Positions 17,882 through 26,841 of a DNA stretch of 64,000 bases are shown here, piece by piece (within the stretch, counting starts at the first letter, position 1; the number at the start of each line of letters is the position of its first letter). Position numbers and translations under genes: made by a program. The stretch is from Akkermansiaceae bacterium UBA2381 (GTDB lineage Bacteria > Verrucomicrobiota > Verrucomicrobiia > Verrucomicrobiales > DEV007). The notes beneath the pieces were generated by a model. That model had not been told where the DNA came from and did no database searches. It worked only from the letters and a program-made list of their open reading frames with translations. The stretch is from positions 259,474-323,473 of the forward strand of contig DDSV01000024.1 of the NCBI GenBank assembly GCA_002344215.1, read 5' to 3'.

Positions 17882-17900
17882 GCGAGAGGCAGCCTCTCGC
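17882..17900. terminator. Hairpin immediately after dnaJ
   Basis: GCGAGAGG / CCTCTCGC with a CAG loop, beginning one base beyond the dnaJ stop codon (TGA at 17902-17904, minus strand). The lack of a U-tract makes termination uncertain; it may instead stabilise the mRNA 3' end. Confidence 0.45.
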
Positions 17901-17901
17901 C

Positions 17902-19062
17902 TCAACCGGTAAAGAAGCGTTTCGCCTTTTCGAAGAAGCTCTCCCCGACCGGGTGATTCTTGTCGGTCACTGTACCGGCAAATTCCTGGAGGAGCTTTTC
18001 CTGCTCCTTACTGAGTTTGACCGGTACTTCCACCTGCACGTTCACGAGGAGATCGCCCTTGCGTCCCGTCTGGAGATCGGGAATCCCCTTCTCGCGAAGA
18101 CGGAAGGACGTATTCGTCTGGGTGCCGGCTGATACCTTCACCGAGGCCTTGCCATTCAAAGTCGGAACGACCAGCTCACCCCCGAGGGCGGCAAGCGTGA
18201 AGGGGAGTGGAACCTCGCAATAGAGGTCGGCCCCATCGCGCTCGAAGATTTCATGCTCCTTCACATGCACCACGACATAAAGGTCACCGGAAGTTCCACC
18301 CTGCTGTCCGGAATCCCCGTGACCAACAGAACGAAGTCGCCCCGCGTCGATCATGCCCGGCGGAATTTTTAGTTTAATGCGACTGTTCCCTTTGACCCGG
18401 CCTTCGCCCGCACATTCACGGCAGGGATTGGAGATGGACTCACCCACTCCGCCGCAGGAGGGACATGCCTGCTGCACCTGGAAAAAGCCGCGACTGGTAA
18501 TGACCTGGCCAACACCCCCGCAGGTCGAGCAGGAGCGCACATCCGCCCGCCCGTTCTGAGCACCACTGCCTTTGCACGGATCGCACGGGACGAGGCGCTC
18601 AATTTTCAGCTCTTTCTCCACTCCGTCGGCCGCCTCTTCCAGAGTAATTTGCAGATCGTAGCGGAGATCTGAACCCCGCTTTCTGCGCTCGCTCCGGGAG
18701 GCCCGGTTGCCGCCACCACCGCCGAAAATCTCGTCGAAAATGCTGCCGCCGCCTCCTCCTCCGCTGAAGACCTCGCGGAAGATATCAAAGGGATCGGCAC
18801 CACTGAATCCTCCCCCGGCTGAGGGACCCGTGCCCTGGCTGAAGGCGCGATGACCATAACGATCATAGGCAGCCCTCTTCTGATCATCCATGAGCACCTC
18901 GTAGGCCTCCCCCAGTTCCTTGAACTTCTCCTCGGCTTCCTTGTCGTCAGGATTTTTGTCAGGATGGTACATAACCGCAAGCTTGCGGTATGACTTCTTG
19001 ATCTCCCCGGTCGAAGCGTTGCGGCTCACGGTGAGGACTTCATAATAACAACGCTTTTCCAT
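17902..19062 (-). CDS. dnaJ: Chaperone DnaJ
   Basis: A class A J-protein of 386 residues that stimulates DnaK ATPase and delivers unfolded substrates. The J domain (1-70) has HPD at 33-35. A Gly/Phe-rich linker (about 78-118) contains poly-Gly runs. The zinc-binding region has all four CxxCxGxG repeats, starting at Cys160, Cys178, Cys200 and Cys214. Two C-terminal beta domains follow (PPGMIDAGRLRSVGHGD). It lies 44 bp after grpE on the same strand; dnaK itself is not in the window. Confidence 0.97.
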   Translation of the reverse strand: MEKRCYYEVLTVSRNASTGEIKKSYRKLAVMYHPDKNPDDKEAEEKFKELGEAYEVLMDDQKRAAYDRYGHRAFSQGTGPSAGGGFSGADPFDIFREVFSGGGGGGSIFDEIFGGGGGNRASRSERRKRGSDLRYDLQITLEEAADGVEKELKIERLVPCDPCKGSGAQNGRADVRSCSTCGGVGQVITSRGFFQVQQACPSCGGVGESISNPCRECAGEGRVKGNSRIKLKIPPGMIDAGRLRSVGHGDSGQQGGTSGDLYVVVHVKEHEIFERDGADLYCEVPLPFTLAALGGELVVPTLNGKASVKVSAGTQTNTSFRLREKGIPDLQTGRKGDLLVNVQVEVPVKLSKEQEKLLQEFAGTVTDKNHPVGESFFEKAKRFFTG

Positions 19063-19106
19063 GACAGAAATCTCAGTGGGAAGTTCGACCCGGAGGCCGG
19101 GATGAT

Positions 19107-19673
19107 TCAGGAAACCTCACCGGGTCCCGAAGATACGACCACCGTGGCCGCGCGCAGAATCCGCTCCTTGAGACGGTACCCGCGACGCATGGTGTAGATG
19201 ACGTGTCCTTCAGGAACGGTCTCGTTGTGTTCCTGTTTAAGTGCCTCGTGAATATTCGGATCGAAGACAACCCCGTCGGACGGAACGATCTCGACACCTT
19301 GATCGGTAAGAAAGTCTCCGATCTGTTTAAACACCATCGACATGCCCTGAAGAATGATGGACGAATCTCCTTCGGCGCTCGCGGCCGCCTTCAAGCCCAT
19401 TTCAAAATTGTCGATGATGGGAAGGAGTTGCTCGAGAAGGGAGCGGTTCGCATATTGAATCGCCTCTGATTTTTCTCTCGCCATCCGTTTGCGGAAATTA
19501 TCCAGGTCCGCCTGGGAGCGTGCTGCGACGTCTTTCCACTTGTCCAGTTCCGTCTGCGGATCAGGAATCTCCGCCGACTCCCGTGAGTCGGGATTAGCTT
19601 CGCCGGTCACTGGTACTTCTCCGGGTTCGATGTCCACCGGATCCGGCTCTCCGTGTTCTTGTGTGTTTGTCAT
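19107..19673 (-). CDS. grpE: Nucleotide exchange factor GrpE
   Basis: GrpE (188 residues) releases ADP from DnaK. An acidic, disordered N-terminus leads to the long dimerising helix (AARSQADLDNFRKRMAREK) and the conserved LLPIIDNFEMGLKAA. The C-terminal beta domain has DFLTDQGVEIVPSDGVVFDPNIHEAL and GYRLKERILRAATVVVS. It precedes dnaJ in the same direction and follows the phosphatase gene by 67 bp, so the stress-regulation and chaperone genes may share a transcript (inference). Confidence 0.97.
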   Translation of the reverse strand: MTNTQEHGEPDPVDIEPGEVPVTGEANPDSRESAEIPDPQTELDKWKDVAARSQADLDNFRKRMAREKSEAIQYANRSLLEQLLPIIDNFEMGLKAAASAEGDSSIILQGMSMVFKQIGDFLTDQGVEIVPSDGVVFDPNIHEALKQEHNETVPEGHVIYTMRRGYRLKERILRAATVVVSSGPGEVS

Positions 19674-19740
19674 TCTTGCCGATAGGTTTCAGTTCCCGCA
19701 CAGGCCGCCACCGGCCCCCAAACGCGCGGGGCGGGACTAT

Positions 19741-21180
19741 TCACCTTTTCTCAATCGCAATCAAGGTGATGTCGTCGGTTTGCGCCATTCCCTCGGAAAA
19801 CCGGGCAACATCGGCAGTGATGGAATTGACCAGATCCTGAGAGGAGCGCTCGCAGTTCTCCTTGATGAGCTCACCGAGCCGATCCATTCCGAACTCGTCT
19901 CCCGAGGCATTCTGGGATTCGATCAGACCATCGGTATAGAGGAGCAGAATGTCCCCCGACTCCATGCGAAAGCGATAATCCTTCACCGAACGCTTGAAGA
20001 CAGGTCCCTCATCAATGCCGGCCGCAAGACCCGAAGTTTCCACCACCTCGATCTCACCGGTCGACCGGTGGTAGAGAATGGGAGGCTCGTGGCCCGCCCT
20101 CGCCATCGTGATCTCGTTGGAGCCGCGTTCCACGATCAGGTAGAGGAGACTCACAAACATGTCCTCGCGGATGTCCGGAAAGATGGAGCTGTTGACCGAA
20201 TGAAGCACCGAAGCCGGCGAAAGATTCTCGGGTGCCCGGCTGCGCAGATTCGACCGGCACATTGCCATGATCAGTGATGCGGCGATGCCTTTCCCGCACA
20301 CATCCCCGATCGCGATGCCGTAGCGATCCTCATCGACGCGAACGTAATCGTAGTAATCACCGCTCACGAGGCGGGCGGCCTTGTAATCGGCGGCGATCTC
20401 GTAGTCGGAAAGGGCGGGCGCGGATCGCGGAAGAAGAACCCGCTGAATTTCGCTGGCCTGGGTCAATTCCCGTTCAAAGCGCCGCTTTTCTCCCGCTTCG
20501 ACATGAATGATGGCGCTTCCGAGAGCGAAGGAACTCTGCTCGGCGACGCTGCTGAAGACCTCCTGATCATTCAGGCTGAATTGACCGCCGCCTTTCCTCG
20601 TCACGATCAGGACTCCCACCTGTTTTCGGGCATAAACCAGTGGTGCCGCCACGAGGCATACATTTTTCTGAAAACGAATCCCGTCGTTTTTGAAATCAGC
20701 GTGTTCGGCCAGATCCGGAATGTAGATCTGCTTTTTCCCGGTCATGACCCGTCCGATGAACAGGTCATCTTTTTTAAGAGCGGAGAGCTTGATGAAACTC
20801 CGATACTGGCTCTCAGCCTCCACCTCGTCTTCGATTTCCCCTATCCCTGCCGGCTCGGGCAGAACAGGAGCAGTAGTAACTGACTGATAGACTGGAACGA
20901 GTTCTCCGCTCTCACCGTCAAGAAGGTAGAGCACCCCGGCATCACCCCCGATCACCTCGGCCACCCCTTCGACAATATACCGGTGCATATTGGCGGGAGA
21001 ATGGTCCTCCTGCAGCGTCTCCCCGAGACCGTGGAGGAAGTTGAACATCCGACGCTCTTCGATCTCGATAGCGTCCCGTTCACGTGCGAGCCGAACCACC
21101 TCCCGGCGTTCCTTCATCCGAATATAGATCGCACCGGCGATAGCCAGCACGAGGAGGACGACATACACAATGTGTTCCAT
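19741..21180 (-). CDS. GAF-domain SpoIIE-type protein phosphatase
   Basis: The 479-residue protein starts with one membrane helix (VYVVLLVLAIAGAIYI, about 4-20). A GAF-type sensor domain follows (about 55-220), then a PP2C/SpoIIE phosphatase domain (about 240-479). Metal-binding acidic motifs are visible: SGDYYDY, AIGDVCGKGIAA, ARAGHEPP and LLLYTDGLIES. Such enzymes dephosphorylate STAS-domain anti-sigma antagonists in partner-switching systems. The STAS gene 19 bp upstream is the obvious candidate substrate (inference). No RsbW-like kinase is in the window. Confidence 0.9.
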   Translation of the reverse strand: MEHIVYVVLLVLAIAGAIYIRMKERREVVRLARERDAIEIEERRMFNFLHGLGETLQEDHSPANMHRYIVEGVAEVIGGDAGVLYLLDGESGELVPVYQSVTTAPVLPEPAGIGEIEDEVEAESQYRSFIKLSALKKDDLFIGRVMTGKKQIYIPDLAEHADFKNDGIRFQKNVCLVAAPLVYARKQVGVLIVTRKGGGQFSLNDQEVFSSVAEQSSFALGSAIIHVEAGEKRRFERELTQASEIQRVLLPRSAPALSDYEIAADYKAARLVSGDYYDYVRVDEDRYGIAIGDVCGKGIAASLIMAMCRSNLRSRAPENLSPASVLHSVNSSIFPDIREDMFVSLLYLIVERGSNEITMARAGHEPPILYHRSTGEIEVVETSGLAAGIDEGPVFKRSVKDYRFRMESGDILLLYTDGLIESQNASGDEFGMDRLGELIKENCERSSQDLVNSITADVARFSEGMAQTDDITLIAIEKR

Positions 21181-21199
21181 GGTATGCCGAACGGCGGAT

Positions 21200-21835
21200 T
21201 TACCTGTCCGCTGTTTGAGCCTCCAGTTCGAGGCGCAGGAAATCGACCACGTCGCAGAAACGGCTCCGGTTTTCCTCGTTGGCGGCGATCAGGGCTTCGT
21301 GAGCCTCCAGGATCATCTCAGCCCGCTCCACTTTATTCAGACTCGGGCAGCAGGAAGGCTTGCTGAGATTCTGCGCCACAAGCTGGCGCTCGCGCTCCCA
21401 TCGTGATCCCTCGAGATCGATTTTGATCAACTTGTCGAGCCCGAGTTTGCTGATGGACTTCGCGTTACGATCACCGGCGTTGATAATCTCCACGCCTCCC
21501 GGATCACACTCGTTCGAGACCCTCACCGCGAGCCGGTAGACCATGCCGATAAAGGTGGAGTCGATCCCCCGGCAATCGGCAAGATCGATCACGAAATGAC
21601 GCCATCCTTTGTCAAAGCGCCCGCAGAGGAAACTCTTGATGCAGGCAGTGTTTTCGTGGTTTGCCGATCCGGTAACCTTCACCCAGGCCACCGATCCCAG
21701 ACAACCGACCTGAATGGATTCTTCAGCACTCACGTATGAAAAAGCTTTCCCTCGCAGGAGTCCTGCGGACCGGACCGGCAACGGGCGCTCCATGAACCGA
21801 ACCGGTCGGAACATCAAGAGGGGAATTTGTGACAC
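21200..21835 (-). CDS. STAS-domain protein (anti-sigma factor antagonist-like)
   Basis: A STAS fold is supported by VAWVKVTGSANHENT, HFVIDLADCRGIDSTFIGMVYRLA and VEIINAGDRNAKSISKLGLDKLI. The DST motif contains the serine that partner-switch kinases phosphorylate. A C-terminal helical extension of about 60 residues is more than a minimal STAS protein. It precedes the SpoIIE-type phosphatase by 19 bp. The start is uncertain: the first 34 residues look non-conserved and a palindrome (21753-21767) falls inside them, so the GTG at 21733 is a plausible alternative. Confidence 0.8.
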   Translation of the reverse strand: MSQIPLLMFRPVRFMERPLPVRSAGLLRGKAFSYVSAEESIQVGCLGSVAWVKVTGSANHENTACIKSFLCGRFDKGWRHFVIDLADCRGIDSTFIGMVYRLAVRVSNECDPGGVEIINAGDRNAKSISKLGLDKLIKIDLEGSRWERERQLVAQNLSKPSCCPSLNKVERAEMILEAHEALIAANEENRSRFCDVVDFLRLELEAQTADR

Positions 21836-21868
21836 CAGCCATAAGACTCATGCGTCTATTAAATGAAG

Positions 21869-22351
21869 TTACTGCCAGAGGTAGGACTTGTACTCCGCGA
21901 CCACGGTTCCGTTCTCAATGACCGACGCTTTCCATTGGGTCACTTTACCGCTGTCCCGGTAGTCCGGACCGGCAACCTGAAACTTGGTTACGTTCGTCCG
22001 ACCAGGCTTGGCGACAAATTCTTCGAGGGAATGAACTTCGTTGCCGGTCTTACCCTGCCGGAACTCAAGCCGAACCGTGGCGGGGGCTTTGGTTTCGGTC
22101 TTCCAGAAAATCGAAAAGTAGTTTCCGTAGCGCTCTTCGACCTCCGCGTGTTCAATCGCGCCGAGGAGGTAGCGGCGGTGCTCGAATTCAAGCATCGGGT
22201 CGCCTGAATTAAGTTCCGAAGAGGCCTGAAGATGATAGGGGTTCACCTTGGTGATTGCGACAGGGCCGGAACCCGTGGTCGCACATCCCGCGAAAGCGAA
22301 AATACCGCAAAGGGCGATCAAATAGAAAAGTCTGGAAATTCCCGGTCTCAT
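21869..22351 (-). CDS. Predicted lipoprotein of unknown function
   Basis: From the ATG at 22351 the protein has 160 residues and a lipoprotein signal (LIALCGIFAFAGC). The mature part has beta-rich segments (YFSIFWKTETKAPATVRLEFRQG, KVTQWKASVIENGTVVAEYKSYLW) with alternating hydrophobic residues. This suggests a small beta-sandwich facing the periplasm. I recognise no family with confidence. It is on the same strand as the STAS gene, 33 bp upstream, and may be the first gene of that unit. Confidence 0.7.
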   Translation of the reverse strand: MRPGISRLFYLIALCGIFAFAGCATTGSGPVAITKVNPYHLQASSELNSGDPMLEFEHRRYLLGAIEHAEVEERYGNYFSIFWKTETKAPATVRLEFRQGKTGNEVHSLEEFVAKPGRTNVTKFQVAGPDYRDSGKVTQWKASVIENGTVVAEYKSYLWQ

Positions 22352-22515
22352 CCGAATGCGTTGGGGGAAGTAGCTTTCGTCCGCTTGCATCAATTGTCAC
22401 GCGGAAAATAAGTGAAATCCTTCCTAAACTAAGCCCGAAATGCCGGGAGTGAAAATGAAAAGGTGAGGGATTCAGCGCCTCCCGGCTCGAATGAATCGAG
22501 GCATCCGCCGTCAAC

Positions 22516-23358
22516 TCAGCCCTTTTCCCTCCGTTTCACACTCTCCCAGGCCTCATCCATTTGCACCAGTGTGGCCGACTCGAGATCGAGCCCGACGCAT
22601 CGCAGTTCGTCCTCGACCCGCTTTAAGCGGTTCACAAACTTCACGTTAGCGAGATGGAGCAGTGTTTCGGCTTCGTGCCCGGCCTTCCGGGCTAGATTAA
22701 CCACGGCAAAAAGAAGATCGCCAAGTTCCTCGGCCACTTTTCCCTCTGTTCCACCGGAAATGGCGTCAGCCACCTCATCGACTTCCTCCCGAACCTTGGC
22801 GAGGACGGGAGGCAGATCCGGCCAGTCAAAGCCCACTGTCGCGGCCTTTCGCTGGATTTTGGCGGCCGCCATCAACGCCGGGAGCCCGTCATTGGCCTTT
22901 TTGATCAGATATCCGGCCCCGGGGCGACCCTGTTCGTTCCCGGACTCGACCCTGTCCGATGCGCCTTTTTCCCCTGCCTTGATCGCCTCCCACTGGGTCA
23001 GAACCGCTTCCGGGGTATCGGCGGTGGATTCTCCGAAGACATGAGGATGACGCCGAATCAACTTTTCACTGATCCCCCGGGCCACGTCATCGAGGTCAAA
23101 ACGACCGTCTTCCGAGGCGATCTCGGCGTGGAAAACGGGCTGGAGGAGGAGATCTCCGAGCTCATCGACAATTTCGTCGCGGTTCCCCGACTGGATCGCC
23201 GAAGCCACCTCATAGGCTTCCTCAATGAGATGTTTGACGAGGCTCTCATGGGTCTGCTCCGCGTCCCAGGGACAGCCCCCCGGCGCCCGGAGGAGGTGCA
23301 TGATCTGGCGAAGCCGCTCCATCGGCGGCAGGTCGGGAGATGGAATTTCGTGCGGCAT
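22516..23358 (-). CDS. mazG: Nucleoside triphosphate pyrophosphohydrolase MazG
   Basis: MazG hydrolyses (d)NTPs to NMP and PPi, clearing aberrant nucleotides and, in E. coli, lowering ppGpp. The 280-residue protein has the tandem MazG arrangement. The N-terminal half carries EEAYEVASAI followed by DELGDLLLQ with the metal-binding ExxE and ExxD pattern. The C-terminal half carries REEVDEVADAI followed by EELGDLLFAVVNLAR. The start CPWDAEQTHESL region is also typical. It is divergent from rsmE, with 103 bp between starts for both promoters. Confidence 0.95.
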   Translation of the reverse strand: MPHEIPSPDLPPMERLRQIMHLLRAPGGCPWDAEQTHESLVKHLIEEAYEVASAIQSGNRDEIVDELGDLLLQPVFHAEIASEDGRFDLDDVARGISEKLIRRHPHVFGESTADTPEAVLTQWEAIKAGEKGASDRVESGNEQGRPGAGYLIKKANDGLPALMAAAKIQRKAATVGFDWPDLPPVLAKVREEVDEVADAISGGTEGKVAEELGDLLFAVVNLARKAGHEAETLLHLANVKFVNRLKRVEDELRCVGLDLESATLVQMDEAWESVKRREKG

Positions 23359-23461
23359 GACGTCGGAGGAGAGAGGTTGGATTCGCCGTTGGACAAGCTT
23401 GTTCCGGTCGCTTTACTGGATCGGGAGAGTCTTCACGAGCAGACTCACGCAATTTTTCAGC

Positions 23462-24214
23462 ATGGCCAAGCACCGTTTTTACCTTCCCGCCTCCGTCTGG
23501 AACCTCGATCACCTGACCCTCACCGGGGAGGAGGCCCACCACTGCGTCGATGTCATGCGGTGCCGCGAAGGCGACCGTATCATCGTGTTTAACGGCGCGG
23601 GAACGGAGGCGGAGGTGGAAATTCTCACCACGGGAAAAGGCCTCGTGACCCTGCGCCCGGGCCTCGTGACGCAGACGCCCCGCCCCCCGGCGGCGCTTCA
23701 ACTCGGACAGGCGGTGCCCAAGGGGAAAAACATGGACCTGATCATTCAGAAAGCCACGGAGCTGGGGGTTTCCTCCATCATTCCCCTGCTTTCCGAACGC
23801 ACCGTCGTTCAACTCGACGGAGAGGACCTCGGGAAAAAACGCGACAAATGGCAGCGCATCGCCATCGAGTCCTGCAAGCAGTGCGGCCAGAACTGGGTCC
23901 CCGAAGTCGGTCTCCCTATGAAAGTGGAGGCCTTTGTCCGTCAGGCAAAAGCACCCCTGCGGCTCATCGCCGCGATCAGCCCCGAGGCGCTTAGTCTGAA
24001 AGCCATCCTCGCTTCCCGGGAACAGGAGCAATCGCCCCGACCCACTGCCGTCAGCCTGATGATCGGACCGGAGGGGGATTTCACTCCCGCCGAAATCTCG
24101 ACCGCCCTCGCCGCCGGATTCTCCCCCCTATCCCTCGGACCCATCATCCTCCGGAGTGAGACCGCGGCGATTTACGCGCTCAGCATCACCGGCTACGAGT
24201 TGATGGACAAGTGA
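23462..24214 (+). CDS. rsmE: 16S rRNA m3U1498 methyltransferase RsmE
   Basis: RsmE methylates N3 of U1498 in 16S rRNA, in the assembled 30S subunit. From the ATG at 23462 the protein has 250 residues. It has an N-terminal PUA-like part (HRFYLP, DHLTLTGEEAHHCVDVMRC) and a SPOUT domain with QAVPKGKNMDLIIQKATELGV, IGPEGDFTPAEI and LGPIILRSETAA, the last forming the trefoil-knot SAM site. The longer frame upstream overlaps mazG antisense and is not used. It converges on the L,D-transpeptidase gene. Confidence 0.95.
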   Translation: MAKHRFYLPASVWNLDHLTLTGEEAHHCVDVMRCREGDRIIVFNGAGTEAEVEILTTGKGLVTLRPGLVTQTPRPPAALQLGQAVPKGKNMDLIIQKATELGVSSIIPLLSERTVVQLDGEDLGKKRDKWQRIAIESCKQCGQNWVPEVGLPMKVEAFVRQAKAPLRLIAAISPEALSLKAILASREQEQSPRPTAVSLMIGPEGDFTPAEISTALAAGFSPLSLGPIILRSETAAIYALSITGYELMDK

Positions 24215-24239
24215 GGGAATTTCGCTCCCCCCCTTCCCA

Positions 24240-24971
24240 TCACGGAAGTTTCCAGGCCGCCCGATACTGCGCATATTCGGCGTCGGGAAGCAGGACATAG
24301 AGCGGGCGACGCGCCGGATCCACCGACGCGATGAGACGTTTCAGATGTTCCTCCGCCATCGTCGTGCAACCGGCGGTTGGTGATCCGCCTCCATTGCGCC
24401 AGATGTGAAAGAATATCGACGAACCCGCTCCCGGCTGGATGCGGGGATAGGCATTGTGGGCGATGAAAAGTTTCAGGGAATGGGCGTAGTCTCCCTGCTT
24501 CATTTGCGCTTTCTTTTCCTCCGGAGTGGCCGGCTCGCGGTTGATGCGCAGGTATTGATTGTAGAGGGGTGACTTCACGTCCTCATACCAAAGGTCCCGC
24601 GAGGTGACCTGAACGTAGCTCAGGGAAGGAGCCTTCTGAATGGCGGGGGCATAGCCCCAGGCGCCTCCGAGATCAAACACGCCGGCCGGAGCGCGATTGT
24701 CTCCTTCACTTTTAATCTTCGCCCCGGCCGGGACAGGATGCAGTCCCCGTCCCCAAACGAGTCCGTTTTTACCGAGCCGCCCTGTCCAAGGTGCGCCGAC
24801 GGGAACCCACTTGCCGGACCTGCGCTCAAACATCATCAACTTCACGTGGGAGGCATTCCAGTTGGCCGCCGTTCCCACGATCATTTGCGACGATTGCGGC
24901 GGGACCTCAAACGCGAAGGAGGAAGAAAGAAGGCTCCCCGTGAGAAAAAGAGCCGCGAGAAAATACTTCAT
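24240..24971 (-). CDS. Secreted L,D-transpeptidase (YkuD-type)
   Basis: The protein (243 residues from the ATG at 24971) has a signal peptide (YFLAALFLTGSLLSSSFAF). Near the end it shows the YkuD-type signature IFFHIWRNGGGSPTAGCTTM, with the catalytic Cys in AGCTT and the upstream His. Members cross-link peptidoglycan stems 3-3 or attach proteins to peptidoglycan. NRAPAGVFDLG matches the substrate-side PxGxF motif of the family. The canonical SHGC is replaced by TAGC, as in some divergent members. An upstream in-frame start would place a 37-residue non-signal extension before it. Confidence 0.85.
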   Translation of the reverse strand: MKYFLAALFLTGSLLSSSFAFEVPPQSSQMIVGTAANWNASHVKLMMFERRSGKWVPVGAPWTGRLGKNGLVWGRGLHPVPAGAKIKSEGDNRAPAGVFDLGGAWGYAPAIQKAPSLSYVQVTSRDLWYEDVKSPLYNQYLRINREPATPEEKKAQMKQGDYAHSLKLFIAHNAYPRIQPGAGSSIFFHIWRNGGGSPTAGCTTMAEEHLKRLIASVDPARRPLYVLLPDAEYAQYRAAWKLP

Positions 24972-25078
24972 GACTGATGATAATTTAGAAAGGTTAGGAT
25001 TTCCACACTGAATCTGCGGAATTTCCTTCTTTCTGACACAGGGTGAATGGATCCGTTCACCCCGCCCCCGGCGATCGC

Positions 25079-26821
25079 TCACTGCACCGGGGCCGGAGCC
25101 ATTGCCTTGAAGCGGGTCATCATTTCCCTCAACTGCTTCGAAAGCGCCTGATACTCCTCACTCGTCCGATCCAGAGCCTCACGCCGGGTGTTGAGAGTCT
25201 TGATCTCCACGGCCAAAGCGCGACGTTCCGCCGTTGCCCGGGCGGCGGGGTTGACCAGAACGACTTCGACATCATTCCAGTCGTCGGTGCGAAAGACGGA
25301 GGCGGGCAGCCCCTCACTGTTGACCAGATTGGCTCCCTCAGGGTTGGAGGCCCAGGCATAACGAACCGCGACCGGCTTCGCGACTGCAACGCTGCTCACG
25401 AGGACTCCGTCGGATCCGTCAATTTTAGCGTCCGCCCAATGCCAGACTTTGTCGTCACCGGCGATTTCAAAACGCTTCAGAGGTCCCCCGTCGCGCGACT
25501 TCAGCCCGGCACCGGCCTGATCGAAGCTCACCCGGATCGCACCCTCTTTCACCTCGCTGCCTTTGAAGAGCGGACCCGAATAAACGAGATCCTTTCCGTA
25601 ATCCTTCGCCAGGGCCCAGAGGGCCAGTCGCTCTCCGGGGTCCTTTTTGTTTTTGGGATGAATGTCATCGACCTCGCCCGTGTCATTGATGATGGCCATA
25701 CCGGTCCCGGGAGTCGTCTCAAGAATGCGGCGCATGCGATCCTGCAAAAGAGCCCAGAAGTCCTGGGTGCCGGGCTCGGTCGAGGGCGCGCGATAGTTGG
25801 CGAGTTGGACAAAGTAGAAGGAAAAGTCACTTCCCCAGCGGCTGCGCCAGTCCCGAATCAGCAGCGGCAGGGTCTCATCGTAGGGAACCGCGCCCCCCTT
25901 GGCGTTGCCCTCTCCCTGATACCAGATCGCACCCCGCATCGTGTATCCGATGAACGGATGGATCATGGAATCGAAAAGGACCCCGGGTCGCCCTTCGGTG
26001 TCGAGAGGACGCTTGGGTTCGACCGGCTTCTTGGCGAGACGCCCGCGCTGGTCCGCCGGTTTCGAACGCGAGGCCTTGACCATCTCCTGCCATTCGGCGA
26101 GACGGATTTCGTGAGCCGCCTTCGCTTTGACCGGATCGTAGACCGCATCTTCGGAAAGCAGCGTGTCGACGAGCGCCTTCGTTCCCGGCAGGGTGTTCAG
26201 GGCTTCACGACTCGTAAAGGTCTCGACCGGCTTGCCGCCCCAGGCGGACTTGATCACCCCGACGGGAATGCCGAGATCGAGATGGAGTTTCCGGGCGAAA
26301 AAAAAGGCCACGGCCGAGTAGCCCGGAACCGTTTGCGGAGTGGCGGAGGTCCACGCGCCTTCGATGACCTCCTGCGGTTCGACAGCGGTGACCTGGGCGG
26401 CGTTGAACATTCGCAGACCGGGGAGGTTTGTCTCCGCGATCACCCCTGCATACTCCGGAGCCCGCTCCATCGTGAAGACCATGTTCGACTGCCCCGAGGC
26501 GAACCAGACTTCACCAACGAGAACATCCTGCACCTCGATCTTGTCATCGCCGGACTGAATCGTGAGGACAGCGCCGGTCGCATCGGCCGCGCCCGTCGTA
26601 ACGCCGACCCGCCACTTGCCGGTGGTGTCTGCCTTCGTTTGGGCGGTGCTGCCCTTGAATGTGACCGTGACCTCCGCCTCCGGATCCGCCTTTCCCCAGA
26701 TTGCGGCCGCGCTCTCGCGCTGGATCACCATGTGGTCGCTGAAAAAGCGGGGCAGGCTTAACTCCGCGTGGAGAAGCGAGGGGAGGAGGAGAAAAGGGAG
26801 AAGTAAGAGGGGGGATTTCAT
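25079..26821 (-). CDS. Sialate O-acetylesterase-like protein
   Basis: The 580-residue secreted SGNH-fold esterase removes O-acetyl groups from sialic acids or other acetylated glycans. The signal peptide (LLLLPFLLLPSLLHA) is followed by an N-terminal beta domain (LPRFFSDHMVIQRE) and the catalytic blocks: nucleophile in FASGQSNMVF, oxyanion glycine-asparagine in AIWYQGEGNA, and the Asp/His pair in DTGEVDDIHPKNK. The C-terminus is a helical tail, rich in Arg and Glu. The ATG at 26821 is preferred because it starts the signal peptide. It follows the EF-hand esterase by 20 bp in the same direction and probably shares its operon. Confidence 0.9.
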   Translation of the reverse strand: MKSPLLLLPFLLLPSLLHAELSLPRFFSDHMVIQRESAAAIWGKADPEAEVTVTFKGSTAQTKADTTGKWRVGVTTGAADATGAVLTIQSGDDKIEVQDVLVGEVWFASGQSNMVFTMERAPEYAGVIAETNLPGLRMFNAAQVTAVEPQEVIEGAWTSATPQTVPGYSAVAFFFARKLHLDLGIPVGVIKSAWGGKPVETFTSREALNTLPGTKALVDTLLSEDAVYDPVKAKAAHEIRLAEWQEMVKASRSKPADQRGRLAKKPVEPKRPLDTEGRPGVLFDSMIHPFIGYTMRGAIWYQGEGNAKGGAVPYDETLPLLIRDWRSRWGSDFSFYFVQLANYRAPSTEPGTQDFWALLQDRMRRILETTPGTGMAIINDTGEVDDIHPKNKKDPGERLALWALAKDYGKDLVYSGPLFKGSEVKEGAIRVSFDQAGAGLKSRDGGPLKRFEIAGDDKVWHWADAKIDGSDGVLVSSVAVAKPVAVRYAWASNPEGANLVNSEGLPASVFRTDDWNDVEVVLVNPAARATAERRALAVEIKTLNTRREALDRTSEEYQALSKQLREMMTRFKAMAPAPVQ

Positions 26822-26841
26822 GGGAGTTTTCTGTCGGCGAT

